Of a DNA stretch of 60,030 bases, positions 52,420-60,030 are shown in pieces; the first letter of the stretch is position 1; each line of letters starts with the position of its first letter. The DNA is from Rhodospirillales bacterium (GTDB taxonomy: Bacteria > Pseudomonadota > Alphaproteobacteria > Reyranellales > Reyranellaceae). Below the pieces are notes generated by a model, which saw nothing but the letters and a program-made list of their open reading frames with translations, had not been told where the DNA came from and ran no database searches. The translations under genes were made by a program, and so were the position numbers. Location of the stretch: positions 5,634 through 65,663 of the forward strand of contig JACPOB010000101.1 of the NCBI GenBank assembly GCA_016185145.1, given 5' to 3'.

Positions 52420-52929
52420 ATGAAGGACCGTTACACGACCTTCGCCGGCTACAATGCCTGGGCGAACCGTCGCCTCTACGAGGCGGCCGCGGGCCTGTCC
52501 GATACCGAATACCGCGCCGACAAGGGCGCGTTCTTCAAGTCGATGCACGGCACGCTGAACCACCTGCTGGCCACCGACCGCATCTGGATGAAGCGCTTCA
52601 CCGGCGAGGGCGAAGCGCCCGACCGGCTCGACGCCATCATGCACGAGCGCCTGGCCGACCTGCGAGCGGCACGCGAAGCCGAGGACCGGCGCATCGTCGC
52701 CTATATCGACAGCCTCGACGAGGCGCGGCTCAGCGGCGTCATCCGCTATCGCCGCGTCTCCAGCCCTGACGAGTTCGTGCAGAAACTGACGCCGGCGCTC
52801 GACCACTGGTTCAACCACCAGACCCATCATCGCGGTCACGCGCATATGATCCTGACCAGCCTTGGCAAGACGGCGCCGGAGCTCGATCTTCTGTATTACC
52901 AGCGCGAGGCCGAGGCCGGTCGCGCCTGA
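52420..52929 (+). CDS. DinB-family protein
   Basis: 169-residue four-helix-bundle protein of the DinB/YfiT superfamily, likely metal-binding. It shows TTFAGYNAWANRRLYEAA at the N-terminus, the first histidine in SMHGTLNHLLATDRIWMKRF and the distal histidines in HWFNHQTHHRGHAHMILTSL. Family members include thiol-dependent transferases and proteins of unknown function. Not the Y-family polymerase of the same name. Confidence 0.9.
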   Translation: MKDRYTTFAGYNAWANRRLYEAAAGLSDTEYRADKGAFFKSMHGTLNHLLATDRIWMKRFTGEGEAPDRLDAIMHERLADLRAAREAEDRRIVAYIDSLDEARLSGVIRYRRVSSPDEFVQKLTPALDHWFNHQTHHRGHAHMILTSLGKTAPELDLLYYQREAEAGRA

Positions 52930-52943
52930 ACAGGAGCGTTGCG

Positions 52944-53132
52944 ATGCGTTGGTCAGCGTTGCTTGTCATGCTGCTGGTCGCGGCCTGCGCCGATTCCAGC
53001 CAGCCGGCGCAACGGGAGTTCGCCGTTCCCAACCGGATGCTGGGCTACACCTACAGCGGCGGTTCCACCAAGCCGATCGCCAACACCGGGACCGGTATCG
53101 TCAACGGCTCCTCACTGCAGTCGGCATACTGA
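52944..53132 (+). CDS. Small lipoprotein
   Basis: 62-residue precursor: leader MRWSALLVMLLVAAC with the lipobox LVAAC at Cys 15, then a short Ser/Gly/Asn-rich mature peptide (LGYTYSGGSTKPIANTGTGI). AGGAG lies upstream of ATG 52944. The last 21 bp overlap the end of the convergent phosphatase gene. Function unknown. Confidence 0.7.
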   Translation: MRWSALLVMLLVAACADSSQPAQREFAVPNRMLGYTYSGGSTKPIANTGTGIVNGSSLQSAY

Positions 53133-54683
53133 CTGGCGCCGACTCTGGCGCGGCCAGCTCGAATCGCAGGTCGCCAGGATTCGGCCGGTCTCCGAGACCA
53201 TGGCGCCGGTCCAGGCGCCAGCCTTGCCCGGCTCCAGCACCATGGCGCCGTGATCCATCAGGCCTACGACCTCGGCATCGATGCCGTCGAGCCTGGGCAC
53301 GAGGATCGGCTGCTTGTCTTCCGGTGACGGCGGCACCGGCTGGACATGCGACAGGATGATGCCGGCCGTGCCAACGATGAGCTGAGGCGGGCGGCGGTCG
53401 CCGAAGCCGATCGCCTGGAAGCGGTGCATGTGGCCGGCCAGGACGGCCGTGACGTTGGAGGGCAGGCCGTCGGGAAAGGCCTTGGCCAGGGCGGCCTGCT
53501 GGGTGACGTTGATGAAGCCGTAGGGCTCGTTGCCGGCCGGCCCGCCCTTGATCCTCTTCACCACGCCCCACAGCGGGCGGTGGGTGACCAGCCAGGTCGG
53601 CCGGCGCTCGTCCAGGATGGTGGCGACCTGCCGGTACTGCTCGACATAGGCCTCGAGGTTGTAAAGGTAGGCGTCGCCGGCATTCGCTGAATCGGTCGAT
53701 ATGATGTCGAGCTCGCCGAGCTTGAGCCGCATCGGCGAGCGGACATGGATGGGAAACGGCTGCCCCTCGAATGGCTGGGCCGGAGGTTTGGGCCAGGCAC
53801 CCAACCGCCAGCCTGGCGGGGTCTGCGGCCTGCAGGACTCCTGGGCGCTGTTACCACCCAGCAGCACCGACGCAGGATCGAGGAGATAGTACCAGCCCGG
53901 CCCGGCGCGACTGCAAAGCTCGTGGTTGCCGCGCACGAGCAGCCAGGGCGCCGTCTTCATCAGACGAGCGGCCGGCATGAAGAAGTCGTCGCGCCAGGCC
54001 GGCCAGGTGTCCGGAACCGGGCTGCCCTGCATGTTCTGGCTCCAGTAGCCCGGACCGAGCGGCTCCTCGGGCGCGTCCTCGTCATCGAGATCGCCGGTGT
54101 CGTAGATCTTCGCCGTAAGCGGCCGGTCGTAGCCGGTGACGCGCGGCGACAGGACCACGTCGCGCGGCGTGTTGCGATAGTTGTAGTCGCCGACATGAAT
54201 GATGAGGTCGGCGGCCAGGCGCTTCTCGTCCTCGGCGATGACGCCGAACGGCCAGACTTTGGTGAAGCCGTCACCGGTGCAGGGCTGAGGCTTGTGCGGA
54301 AGATCGCCGCGGCAGCCGCTGTCGCCCATCACCAGCACGCGGCGCGGCGTTGCCGTCGTGACGACCGGCAGCTCGTGGCGGCGGTCCCCGACCAGGACGG
54401 CGGCCGCCTCGCCGAACGGATAGAGGGTCTCGCAGACCAGGACATTGCGGAAATGGCCGCCCCCGCCCGGCGGCCGCTGGCGCGGCGTCATCTCCTGCCA
54501 GGCGCCCGCGGAGCGCTGCAGCACCGGACAGCTTGTCGCGCCTTCGACGACGGCGCGCGCCATGGCGACGGGCTGCCCGTCGGCCCCCTCGCCCCACAGG
54601 ACGAAGGCGAAGGAGGCCGCCGACTGCGCGCGGGCCGCCGCCGCCATGCAGAGAATGGCAAGAACGACGAGTACGCTGCGCAT
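53112..54683 (-). CDS. Exported metallophosphoesterase
   Basis: 523-residue calcineurin-like phosphatase with a signal peptide (MRSVLVVLAILCMAAAARA). Metal ligands in order: VMGDSGCRG, IHVGDYNYRN, LLVRGNHELC, VTHRPLWG and VLAGHMHRFQ, all five block motifs present. Several cysteines suggest disulfides in the periplasm or outside. ATG 54683 has GGAG; the frame upstream to 54935 is non-coding. Probably hydrolyses a phosphomonoester or phosphodiester; specificity unknown. Confidence 0.9.
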   Translation of the reverse strand: MRSVLVVLAILCMAAAARAQSAASFAFVLWGEGADGQPVAMARAVVEGATSCPVLQRSAGAWQEMTPRQRPPGGGGHFRNVLVCETLYPFGEAAAVLVGDRRHELPVVTTATPRRVLVMGDSGCRGDLPHKPQPCTGDGFTKVWPFGVIAEDEKRLAADLIIHVGDYNYRNTPRDVVLSPRVTGYDRPLTAKIYDTGDLDDEDAPEEPLGPGYWSQNMQGSPVPDTWPAWRDDFFMPAARLMKTAPWLLVRGNHELCSRAGPGWYYLLDPASVLLGGNSAQESCRPQTPPGWRLGAWPKPPAQPFEGQPFPIHVRSPMRLKLGELDIISTDSANAGDAYLYNLEAYVEQYRQVATILDERRPTWLVTHRPLWGVVKRIKGGPAGNEPYGFINVTQQAALAKAFPDGLPSNVTAVLAGHMHRFQAIGFGDRRPPQLIVGTAGIILSHVQPVPPSPEDKQPILVPRLDGIDAEVVGLMDHGAMVLEPGKAGAWTGAMVSETGRILATCDSSWPRQSRRQSVCRLQ

Positions 54684-54716
54684 CAGAAGGTCTCCAGGCT
54701 GATCCGGCGACCATAG

Positions 54717-54738
54717 CAAAAAGCCCCGCGGTGCGGGG
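54717..54738 (-). terminator. Rho-independent terminator
   Basis: On the minus strand AGCCCCGC-ACC-GCGGGGCT followed by TTTTT. It would end leftward transcripts from the small coiled-coil gene. The 160 bp between it and 54902 hold no convincing gene. Confidence 0.75.
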
Positions 54739-54901
54739 CTCGTTGCATCTCCAGCGTTGAAGGCTTCGACATTCTCAAGGCCGGCCTCAACCTGGGCAGC
54801 TGTTCCAGATGGCCGCCGCGGCCTATGGCATCGGGCTGTCTCCGGAGACTGTGCAGGCCCACAGGCTGGGAAGCTCTGGTACTGCCACTTCGAGTGAACC
54901 G

Positions 54902-55120
54902 TCAGTCGGCCGCTGTTTTCTCTTCTTGCAGACACGCCAGCTTAGCCAGCAACCCTTGGCGGGCCGCCTCAAACCTCTGAAGCGCTGCCTCAGCTTCGGT
55001 TGTTCGGTGGCCTTCAGAACGAAGGTCGTCAATCAGTTGACGCTGGCGAGCTAGGTCTTGTTCGCTTTTTCGAGTCGCCGATTGGAGGAGTTCCAGCCTG
55101 TTGGCGAGGGCATTTCCCAT
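54902..55120 (-). CDS. Small coiled-coil protein
   Basis: 72-residue protein (MGNALANRLELLQSATRKSE and onward) that is almost wholly helical, with heptad-like Leu/Ala spacing in ARQRQLIDDLRSEGHRTTEA. No domain recognized. ATG 55120; the upstream extension lacks helical character. Ends before a terminator at 54717. Confidence 0.6.
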   Translation of the reverse strand: MGNALANRLELLQSATRKSEQDLARQRQLIDDLRSEGHRTTEAEAALQRFEAARQGLLAKLACLQEEKTAAD

Positions 55121-55127
55121 GTTTGTT

Positions 55128-55397
55128 TCAAGGCTTGGAGTTGAGAGGGGTGACAAACGATACTGTGACATCTTGGGGATTGTCCTGACCCATGCGGACC
55201 CAGAAGCCCGGCCGATAGCTCGGAGAATGCGGAGGAGTTGAATACCCGTAACCGCCGTTGCCCGTGTTGCGCACGATGACACGATCAGGACCGGAAACGA
55301 GTGAATTCGCCTGCCAGGGGCCGACGCTCCGCCCCTCCTTGCCCGGCTGTCGACGTGCTTCTACGATTTTGTAAGAGCGGGATAGGGGAATGGCCAT
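55128..55397 (-). CDS. Hypothetical protein, uncertain
   Basis: An 89-residue frame from ATG 55397, with Gly/Pro/Tyr-rich C-terminus (GNGGYGYSTPPHSPSYRPGF). Its start overlaps the divergent cyclase start, so at most one of the two has a conventional leader. It lies 7 bp upstream of the coiled-coil gene, which would fit a two-gene operon. No homologue recognized; could be spurious. Confidence 0.35.
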   Translation of the reverse strand: MAIPLSRSYKIVEARRQPGKEGRSVGPWQANSLVSGPDRVIVRNTGNGGYGYSTPPHSPSYRPGFWVRMGQDNPQDVTVSFVTPLNSKP

Positions 55398-57186
55398 GGC
55401 GCATGAGCAGCGCAGGCTGGCAGCAATCCTCTTTGCAGACGTAGTTGGATCATCTCGGCTGATGGGCCGGGATGAGGCCGGCACAGTTGCTCGGCTTTTG
55501 GAACACCTGAACCAACGGCTCGCGCCGGCTGCCGAACGTTGCGGCGGACGGGTAATCAGACTGACTGGGGACGGCGGGCTCGTTGAGTTCAGGAGCGCCG
55601 TGGGCGCGCTCCGAGCGGCCATTGAGTTCCAGCAGGCCATGACCGAGGCAAATCGGGACCAACCCGAGGAAAAAGCCATCGTGTTCAGGATTGGCATTCA
55701 CCTTGGCGATGTCATCGTGCAAGGCGATAACATCTATGGCGACGATGTAAATGTGGCTGCGCGACTCGAGGCAGAGGCACCGCCGGGTGGGATCGTCGTC
55801 TCGCGCGCCGTGCGCGAGGCCATGAGCGGTCGCACCAAGGCGGAACTGCATGCCTTGGGCGAGCTGTCGCTCAAGAACATCGCCCGCCCAATCCGCGCCT
55901 TCCGTGTCGAGTGGCAGGCGGCGGACTGGCATACCGTCGTCGTCAGCGATCCCCCGGCGATTGCAGCGGCAGGCCCAGCCTCCGCGCTCGCCGACAGACC
56001 CGCGCTCGCCGTACTGGCCTTCCGCAACTTGAGCGGAGATCCCGAGCGTGAGTACTTTGCCGATGGCATATCCGACGACATCATCACCACGCTTTCCCGA
56101 ATTCCGACGTTCGTGGTGATCGCCCGCAGCTCGTCGTTCTCGTACAAGGGGCGTGCCGTCGACGTGCGCCAGATCGGCCGCGAGCTTGGAGTGCGCTACG
56201 TGGTGGATGGCAGCGTCCAGCACGCTGCCGGGAAAAGCCTACGCATCAGCTGTGTTCTGATCGACGCCGGCAGCGGCACGCACCTCTGGGCGGAACGCTA
56301 CGACGGCTCCCTGGACGAGTTGTTCGAGCTGCAGGACAGGATCACGTCGAGCATCGTTGCTGCCCTCCTGCCCAAGGTGTTGCGCACCGAGATTGCTCGT
56401 GCCCAAGTCAAACCAACGACCAGCCTGTCTGCCTACGATCTCTATTTGCGAGCGGCGGCCTCGCTCAATCAACACACGGAAAGTGCACTCAACGACGCTC
56501 TGGCATTGCTCAGACAGGCGGTTGCCATCGATCCACGGTTTTCGTCGGCTTGGGCCGGCCTTGCCCGCGCGCATTGGTGGCGCGCCCAGGCCGGGGGTTC
56601 GTTTAGTGAAGCCCAGGCCTTCGGCGGAGAGGCGGCTACGCGCGCCGTCGAGACAGGTCGAGACGACCCAGTCGCGTTGGCGCTGGGCGGCTTCGGCATC
56701 GCCTACTTGGGCGGCAAACCCATGGAGGGCGCGGCCCATATCCAACGGGCATTGGCGCTCAATCCCAATTTCCTGATGGCTTGGCGCTTCGGCGGCGCTA
56801 CCTGTTCGATGCTGGGCGAGCACGGGAAAGCCATCGAACACTTCGAGAGGGCGATGCAGCTCAGTCCGTTAGACGATGATGCCTTCGAGTCGTATTACGG
56901 CCTCTCGATGACCTGCTTTTTTCTCGGGCGATATGCTCAAGCCGTCGAGTGGGCTGACCAGGCATTGCGCGACAGACCTCGCTCGGCCCTGGCCCTGTTG
57001 GTGAAGATTGCAGCAGTGGCCATGTGTGGCCATCGCGCCGACGAGTTGTCCGGTCTGGTCGGCCAACTGCTGTCCCTGCTTCCTCGCATGACGATCAAGG
57101 GCTTCAGACGCCGAATGTCGATGTACCAGGCAGCCGATCTGGAGCACTTTGCAGACGCACTCCGGACAGCAGGCATCCCGGAGTGA
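55390..57186 (+). CDS. Class III adenylate/guanylate cyclase with TPR region
   Basis: 598-residue signalling protein. The cyclase domain is at the N-terminus (about residues 8-165): metal Asp in LFADVVGSSRLM, second metal Asp in RLTGDGGLVEF, and transition-state Asn/Arg in YGDDVNVAARLEA, so it should be active. A middle domain (about 205-330, ALAVLAFRNLSGDPEREYFA ... IGRELGVRYVVDGSV) is the TolB-like/CadC-associated domain common in these proteins. The C-terminal half is TPR-like helical repeats (HIQRALALNPNFLMAW, HFERAMQLSPLDDDA). ATG 55396 is an alternative start. No obvious membrane segment. Confidence 0.9.
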   Translation: MAMAHEQRRLAAILFADVVGSSRLMGRDEAGTVARLLEHLNQRLAPAAERCGGRVIRLTGDGGLVEFRSAVGALRAAIEFQQAMTEANRDQPEEKAIVFRIGIHLGDVIVQGDNIYGDDVNVAARLEAEAPPGGIVVSRAVREAMSGRTKAELHALGELSLKNIARPIRAFRVEWQAADWHTVVVSDPPAIAAAGPASALADRPALAVLAFRNLSGDPEREYFADGISDDIITTLSRIPTFVVIARSSSFSYKGRAVDVRQIGRELGVRYVVDGSVQHAAGKSLRISCVLIDAGSGTHLWAERYDGSLDELFELQDRITSSIVAALLPKVLRTEIARAQVKPTTSLSAYDLYLRAAASLNQHTESALNDALALLRQAVAIDPRFSSAWAGLARAHWWRAQAGGSFSEAQAFGGEAATRAVETGRDDPVALALGGFGIAYLGGKPMEGAAHIQRALALNPNFLMAWRFGGATCSMLGEHGKAIEHFERAMQLSPLDDDAFESYYGLSMTCFFLGRYAQAVEWADQALRDRPRSALALLVKIAAVAMCGHRADELSGLVGQLLSLLPRMTIKGFRRRMSMYQAADLEHFADALRTAGIPE

Positions 57187-57262
57187 GGAACGGGTCCTTG
57201 ATTGGAGAGGTTGAGGCAATTCTGAGAGACGGCCCGGCCACCGCACGTGTCAGTCTAAGTCG

Positions 57263-57424
57263 GAGCATATAGGTGGCTAAAACTGCCTCGGCCTGGCTCT
57301 TGGCGAAGGCCTCGACCGTCGATTGCTGGGCCTCTAGACCTAGACCGCCTTCGCCCAGGCGGACCGCACTCACACGGAGATAGGCGACAACCTCCGATCT
57401 CTTCGCTGCCGATAACGTTCTCAA
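57263..57424 (-). pseudogene. Serine recombinase/resolvase N-terminal remnant
   Basis: A minus frame from TTG 57424 reads EVVAYLRVSAVRLGEGGLGL then EAQQSTVEAFAKSQAE. This is the start of the resolvase catalytic domain, including the YLRVS serine. Similarity stops after about 55 codons, shortly before the cyclase 3' end, and no recombinase or DNA-binding remainder follows. A relic of a mobile element marking the left edge of the accessory end. Confidence 0.65.
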
Positions 57425-57493
57425 ATGCTCGTTTCACAATGTAATGTGGTCGCAGCTCCTTGTTTTTCAAGCGGAAGCTACGCTGGAGAAAAG

Positions 57494-58441
57494 TTGGCTA
57501 CCAAGGCGCACACCGTTCCGCAGTTCTTGCTGGAAGGCTTCTGCTCGGCCGGTATGAGCCGCGATCCTGAACGGCCGGCCTTGTGGGTTGGCTACATACG
57601 GACGGGCAAGATCAGACGGCGGGGGCCGGAAAATGTAGGCATCTCACGTGGCCTCTATGACGGTCCCGGCGCACTAGCCGACGCTACCCAGACGCTTGAA
57701 GAGCACCTCAAAAAGATAGAGAGCAACGCCGCCATCGCAATTCGTAGGCTCGCCACCGCGATGATCGGTAGCCAAGTCCCCATCCCTGAAATTTTCCGCT
57801 TTATCTCATGGCAAGCCGCCCGAACGCCGGGCTGGATGGAAACTGAACAGAAATGGATCGACGAATTGGGCTGGCCGTCTGCGTCGGATACGATAGAGCA
57901 GCCGCCGGCCTTCATGGACGACATCCGAGAAAGAAGCCGACCACTGACGCTCGAAAATCCAGCAACGGGCGAACGACGCGAAGTATCCGGGGCCGAGGAT
58001 TTTCAAGTGCATGTCAAGCAGGGCTGGAAATGGATACTCGGCCCGACAGACAAGCTTGAGATGCTGCACCTGCAAGCATGGTACTTTCAGCAGCGACACT
58101 TCCCACGCCTGACTTGGCTGCAACTCCGGCCGCCGAATGACGAGGATTTCGTTATCGGTGACCGCGGCGTGAGCTGGCTTGTGGATGGCTATGCCGACAT
58201 GCCGCCGGCTGCGCTGCGTGACCCTGCGGCTGAAGTCATTGCGCCCCTGACTCGCAAGATAGCTTTGGTAGGGCGACACGCTGGTTCAACTTTCGCGCTC
58301 AGCCCGCGCGAGGTTAACCAGCGCATAGCTTTCGCCGCATCAAACTGGGTCGCTGGGCCGACGAAAGAGGTAGTTGAGCAAGCGCTACGTGACCGCGACA
58401 GCCACTTGCCGGCGCGCAATCTACGCGTCGTCCGCAGCTAG
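57494..58441 (+). CDS. DUF4238-domain protein
   Basis: About 315-residue protein with the DUF4238 opening THxVPQFLLxGF-like sequence (KAHTVPQFLLEGF), and WQAARTPGWMETEQ in the middle. TTG 57494 with GGAGAA 5 bp upstream is the preferred start; ATG 57425 would add 23 unrelated residues and overlap the resolvase relic. DUF4238 proteins are scattered in mobile and defence-rich regions; biochemical function unknown. Followed by a HEPN-like gene on the same strand. Confidence 0.75.
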   Translation: MATKAHTVPQFLLEGFCSAGMSRDPERPALWVGYIRTGKIRRRGPENVGISRGLYDGPGALADATQTLEEHLKKIESNAAIAIRRLATAMIGSQVPIPEIFRFISWQAARTPGWMETEQKWIDELGWPSASDTIEQPPAFMDDIRERSRPLTLENPATGERREVSGAEDFQVHVKQGWKWILGPTDKLEMLHLQAWYFQQRHFPRLTWLQLRPPNDEDFVIGDRGVSWLVDGYADMPPAALRDPAAEVIAPLTRKIALVGRHAGSTFALSPREVNQRIAFAASNWVAGPTKEVVEQALRDRDSHLPARNLRVVRS

Positions 58442-58480
58442 GCATTGACGCAGACCTGCTTTCCGCGACAGAGAGGCGGC

Positions 58481-59131
58481 ATGACCATGACCAAAGAGGA
58501 TTGGGGTCAGGCCCATTTCCGGTTCGCGCAAAGCCCGATGAGCTGGCTGCTCACTGCAGAGACCCTTATCGACGCCGCAACTCAGACGTACTTCACAGCC
58601 GCCGAGCAGGCCGAAAAATTCGAGGCCGCGTCTCAGGCGGCCACCGAAAAGGCGACGGCCGCGCTGGACGGCTCAGAGAACGGCATTGCTTCCGAGGAAA
58701 TCCTGGAAGCCGAGCCGAAGTTCCTGCCAGCATTCATGCTGTATGGCTTTGCGCTGGAGAACCTGCTCAAGGGCGTCCTGGTCGCTCGCGATGCCAACCT
58801 TGTCGGCGACAAGAAGATCAACGTGCCTAAGACACATGATCTTGTGGCCCTGGCGGACTTGGCGAAAATCTCGTTGTCCACGACACTGCGGGACCTGCTG
58901 AAACGCTTGAGCACCATCACGACCTGGTCAGGCCGGTATCCCGCTGCTGTCTCCATTGAAGACTTTGCGCCTATTGGCATCGCCGCGCAGCAGCAGCTCA
59001 TCAAGCGTCACGCCGACGATTTCGCTGATACCATCGTCTTAATCAACCAGCTTAGAGCCATGCTGCCGCCGGCCCTCGACAAGAAGCGCGGGGGCGTCAT
59101 TGTCGTATGGCAAGGAGACGCCGATGAATAG
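58481..59131 (+). CDS. HEPN-like helical protein
   Basis: 216-residue protein whose centre, MLYGFALENLLKGVLVARDA, then THDLVALADLAKISLS and ITTWSGRYP, resembles HEPN-superfamily nucleotide-binding or RNase-like proteins seen in defence and toxin loci. The canonical RxxxxH motif is not evident, so catalytic activity is doubtful. GAGAGGCGG precedes ATG 58481. 39 bp after the DUF4238 gene, likely co-transcribed. Confidence 0.6.
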   Translation: MTMTKEDWGQAHFRFAQSPMSWLLTAETLIDAATQTYFTAAEQAEKFEAASQAATEKATAALDGSENGIASEEILEAEPKFLPAFMLYGFALENLLKGVLVARDANLVGDKKINVPKTHDLVALADLAKISLSTTLRDLLKRLSTITTWSGRYPAAVSIEDFAPIGIAAQQQLIKRHADDFADTIVLINQLRAMLPPALDKKRGGVIVVWQGDADE

Positions 59132-59260
59132 CCGGCCTGATGGGTAATTTGGTGGGCACGCCGGTAACCTCTTGAATGACTAACTTCCGCACTCCAGTCT
59201 TGGGTCGAGCAGTCGCCTGCAGCGCGCTGTTCTTCTCCGAGCGCATGCGCTTCGTGTGGC
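59132..59260. other. Intergenic gap between convergent genes
   Basis: 129 bp with no convincing gene or clear terminator hairpin; a stretch near 59185-59215 is slightly dyadic. Confidence 0.4.
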
Positions 59261-59857
59261 CTACTTTATTTTCAGCCCCACCAGCTTGTCGGACCTTCCG
59301 AGGACGTAGATTTCCGCAAATGGCAGCCCCTTCGCAGCCTTCTTTAGTCTCGGCACCAGGGGCCTCCAGCGGTCCGGCGCAAGCGGCAAAAGCGGAGCTT
59401 CGATCACAAGGATCATGTCCTCATATTTCTTGGCGTTCTTTTTCTTCAGACAGCGCAGTATGCCGCTTGCAACGGTTCCAAGCGGTTCGTTCCTCGCGTA
59501 CATGGCCCGTTTGCTTTCTTTGGCGGCTTTAACCTCTTTAGGCTTCGCATCGTCCTGGAGGCCCAAGTAACCGCGCACGACACCCTTCGCGTTGACCAAT
59601 TCCTCTCCCAGGATATTCCGTGCCCGACCCTGCGAGATCGTGACCTCGATCCCGACCTTCTTCTCCCCTCTGTGCCACCATGCATCCGGCACGTTGCTAT
59701 CAAGCGGGAATGACACGAAGCCCCTCGTGATCCTTCGAAACGTAAATAGGCGGCTCACCGGAAACAGCTCATCCGTAAGCTTCTTCACGGTTCCCCGATG
59801 GAGGCGATAGTCGTTAACCTCTTGCCGGGTGCGCTCGCCTTCAATCAATCCTTGCAA
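59261..59857 (-). CDS. Hypothetical protein, probably truncated at its 5' end
   Basis: At least 198 residues, basic, with VGIEVTISQGRARNILGEEL and a C-terminal FAEIYVLGRSDKLVGLKIK. The first start-like codon is a TTG at 59857, but the same frame stays open upstream to the IS66 end and reads as natural protein sequence (HDLRGLGRTRTGKISIKELR). The original N-terminus therefore seems to have been cut by the IS insertion. The DxWWHRGEKKVGIEVT segment loosely recalls a PD-(D/E)xK nuclease core; this is speculative. Confidence 0.55.
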   Translation of the reverse strand: MQGLIEGERTRQEVNDYRLHRGTVKKLTDELFPVSRLFTFRRITRGFVSFPLDSNVPDAWWHRGEKKVGIEVTISQGRARNILGEELVNAKGVVRGYLGLQDDAKPKEVKAAKESKRAMYARNEPLGTVASGILRCLKKKNAKKYEDMILVIEAPLLPLAPDRWRPLVPRLKKAAKGLPFAEIYVLGRSDKLVGLKIK

Positions 59858-59955
59858 ACGCCGACGAAGCTCCTTGATTGATATTTTGCCCGTACGCGTC
59901 CGGCCAAGGCCGCGAAGATCGTGGTTGAATGTATGAGGTTGGTCTGAACGAAGAT

Positions 59956-60030
59956 CTACGCGGCGGCCCTTTGGATAGGCTGAGGCGTCCAGTTCCAGGG
60001 CAGCATCTCGTCGATGCGGTTTGCCGGATG
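59956..60030 (-). mobile_element. IS66-family transposase, C-terminal end (continues beyond window)
   Basis: The minus frame from the window edge reads HPANRIDEMLPWNWTPQPIQ and stops at TAG 59956. The RIDxxLPWNW tail is characteristic of IS66-type transposase C-termini. The rest of the element lies outside the window to the right. The left terminal repeat of the IS should lie between about 59860 and 59955 but was not defined. Confidence 0.75.

Noticed and set aside
52420..52929. DNA polymerase IV (DinB in the Y-family sense)
   Set aside because: The protein is a 169-residue helical-bundle DinB/YfiT-type protein with a histidine pattern, not a polymerase.
1..60030. CRISPR array, rRNA or tRNA genes
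   Set aside because: Repeats seen are palindromic intergenic elements without regular spacers, and no rRNA or tRNA-like sequence was recognized by eye.

Overview
The window is about 60 kb of high-GC DNA from what is most likely a soil or water alphaproteobacterium. Three things suggest this: many short operons with 4-bp ATGA overlaps, a set of solute-binding proteins with Tat/Sec leaders (including an orphan TctC), and the intergenic palindromes typical of Rhizobiales/Rhodospirillales. A Reyranella-like genome would fit, but that is only an impression. No rRNA, tRNA or CRISPR array was seen.

Layout. 0-7 kb: cytochrome P450, Kup potassium transporter, a hydrolase/acetyltransferase pair, and an ECF sigma factor with a CHRD protein, divergent from a DUF899 operon. 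7-10.5 kb: a decayed, less GC-rich island of orphan genes. It holds an exported IalB-like protein, small membrane proteins, a frameshifted gene and a broken protein with VPGF motifs. 10.5-27.1 kb: the most coherent unit, a catabolic island built on two divergent operons. The leftward operon has a flavin reductase, two tandem DUF917/S-methyl-thiohydantoin-desulfurase-like proteins and a hydantoinase/oxoprolinase-like protein. The rightward operon has a HapK/RedY-like small protein, an LLM flavin monooxygenase, a three-subunit molybdenum hydroxylase, an IclR regulator and a complete Dpp/Opp-type ABC importer. An FMN reductase follows. The divergent control region carries a perfect 8-bp-arm dyad. 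I infer import and then oxidative and hydrolytic breakdown of a small heterocycle (hydantoin- or thiohydantoin-like); the substrate is unknown.

27-36 kb: a sedolisin with a DUF4114 tail and no signal peptide, then a leftward Pot-type ABC transporter, an AroM-family protein and a FAD monooxygenase. 36-40 kb: MFS transporter, exported protein, cytochrome c, and divergent ogt and alkB (DNA alkylation repair). 40-45 kb: a thiolase-like/DUF35 pair coupled to a TctC binding protein (possible retro-aldolase), an amidase, and two paralogous Tyr/Gly-rich lipoproteins with calcium-loop tails. 45-55 kb: tannase-family esterase with a CaiB-type CoA transferase, PrmB, phosphofructokinase, acetyltransferase/dioxygenase pair, DinB protein, small lipoprotein and metallophosphatase. 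55-60 kb: a class III cyclase with TPRs, then an accessory end bounded by a resolvase remnant and the C-terminal end of an IS66-type transposase. That end holds a DUF4238 protein, a HEPN-like protein and a gene apparently cut at its 5' end.

At the DNA level there are several families of intergenic palindromes. A family with the core CTTCCGGACCGCG occurs four times, each 0-6 bp past a stop codon. A roughly 218-bp MITE-like element is present twice, in opposite orientation, 22 kb apart.
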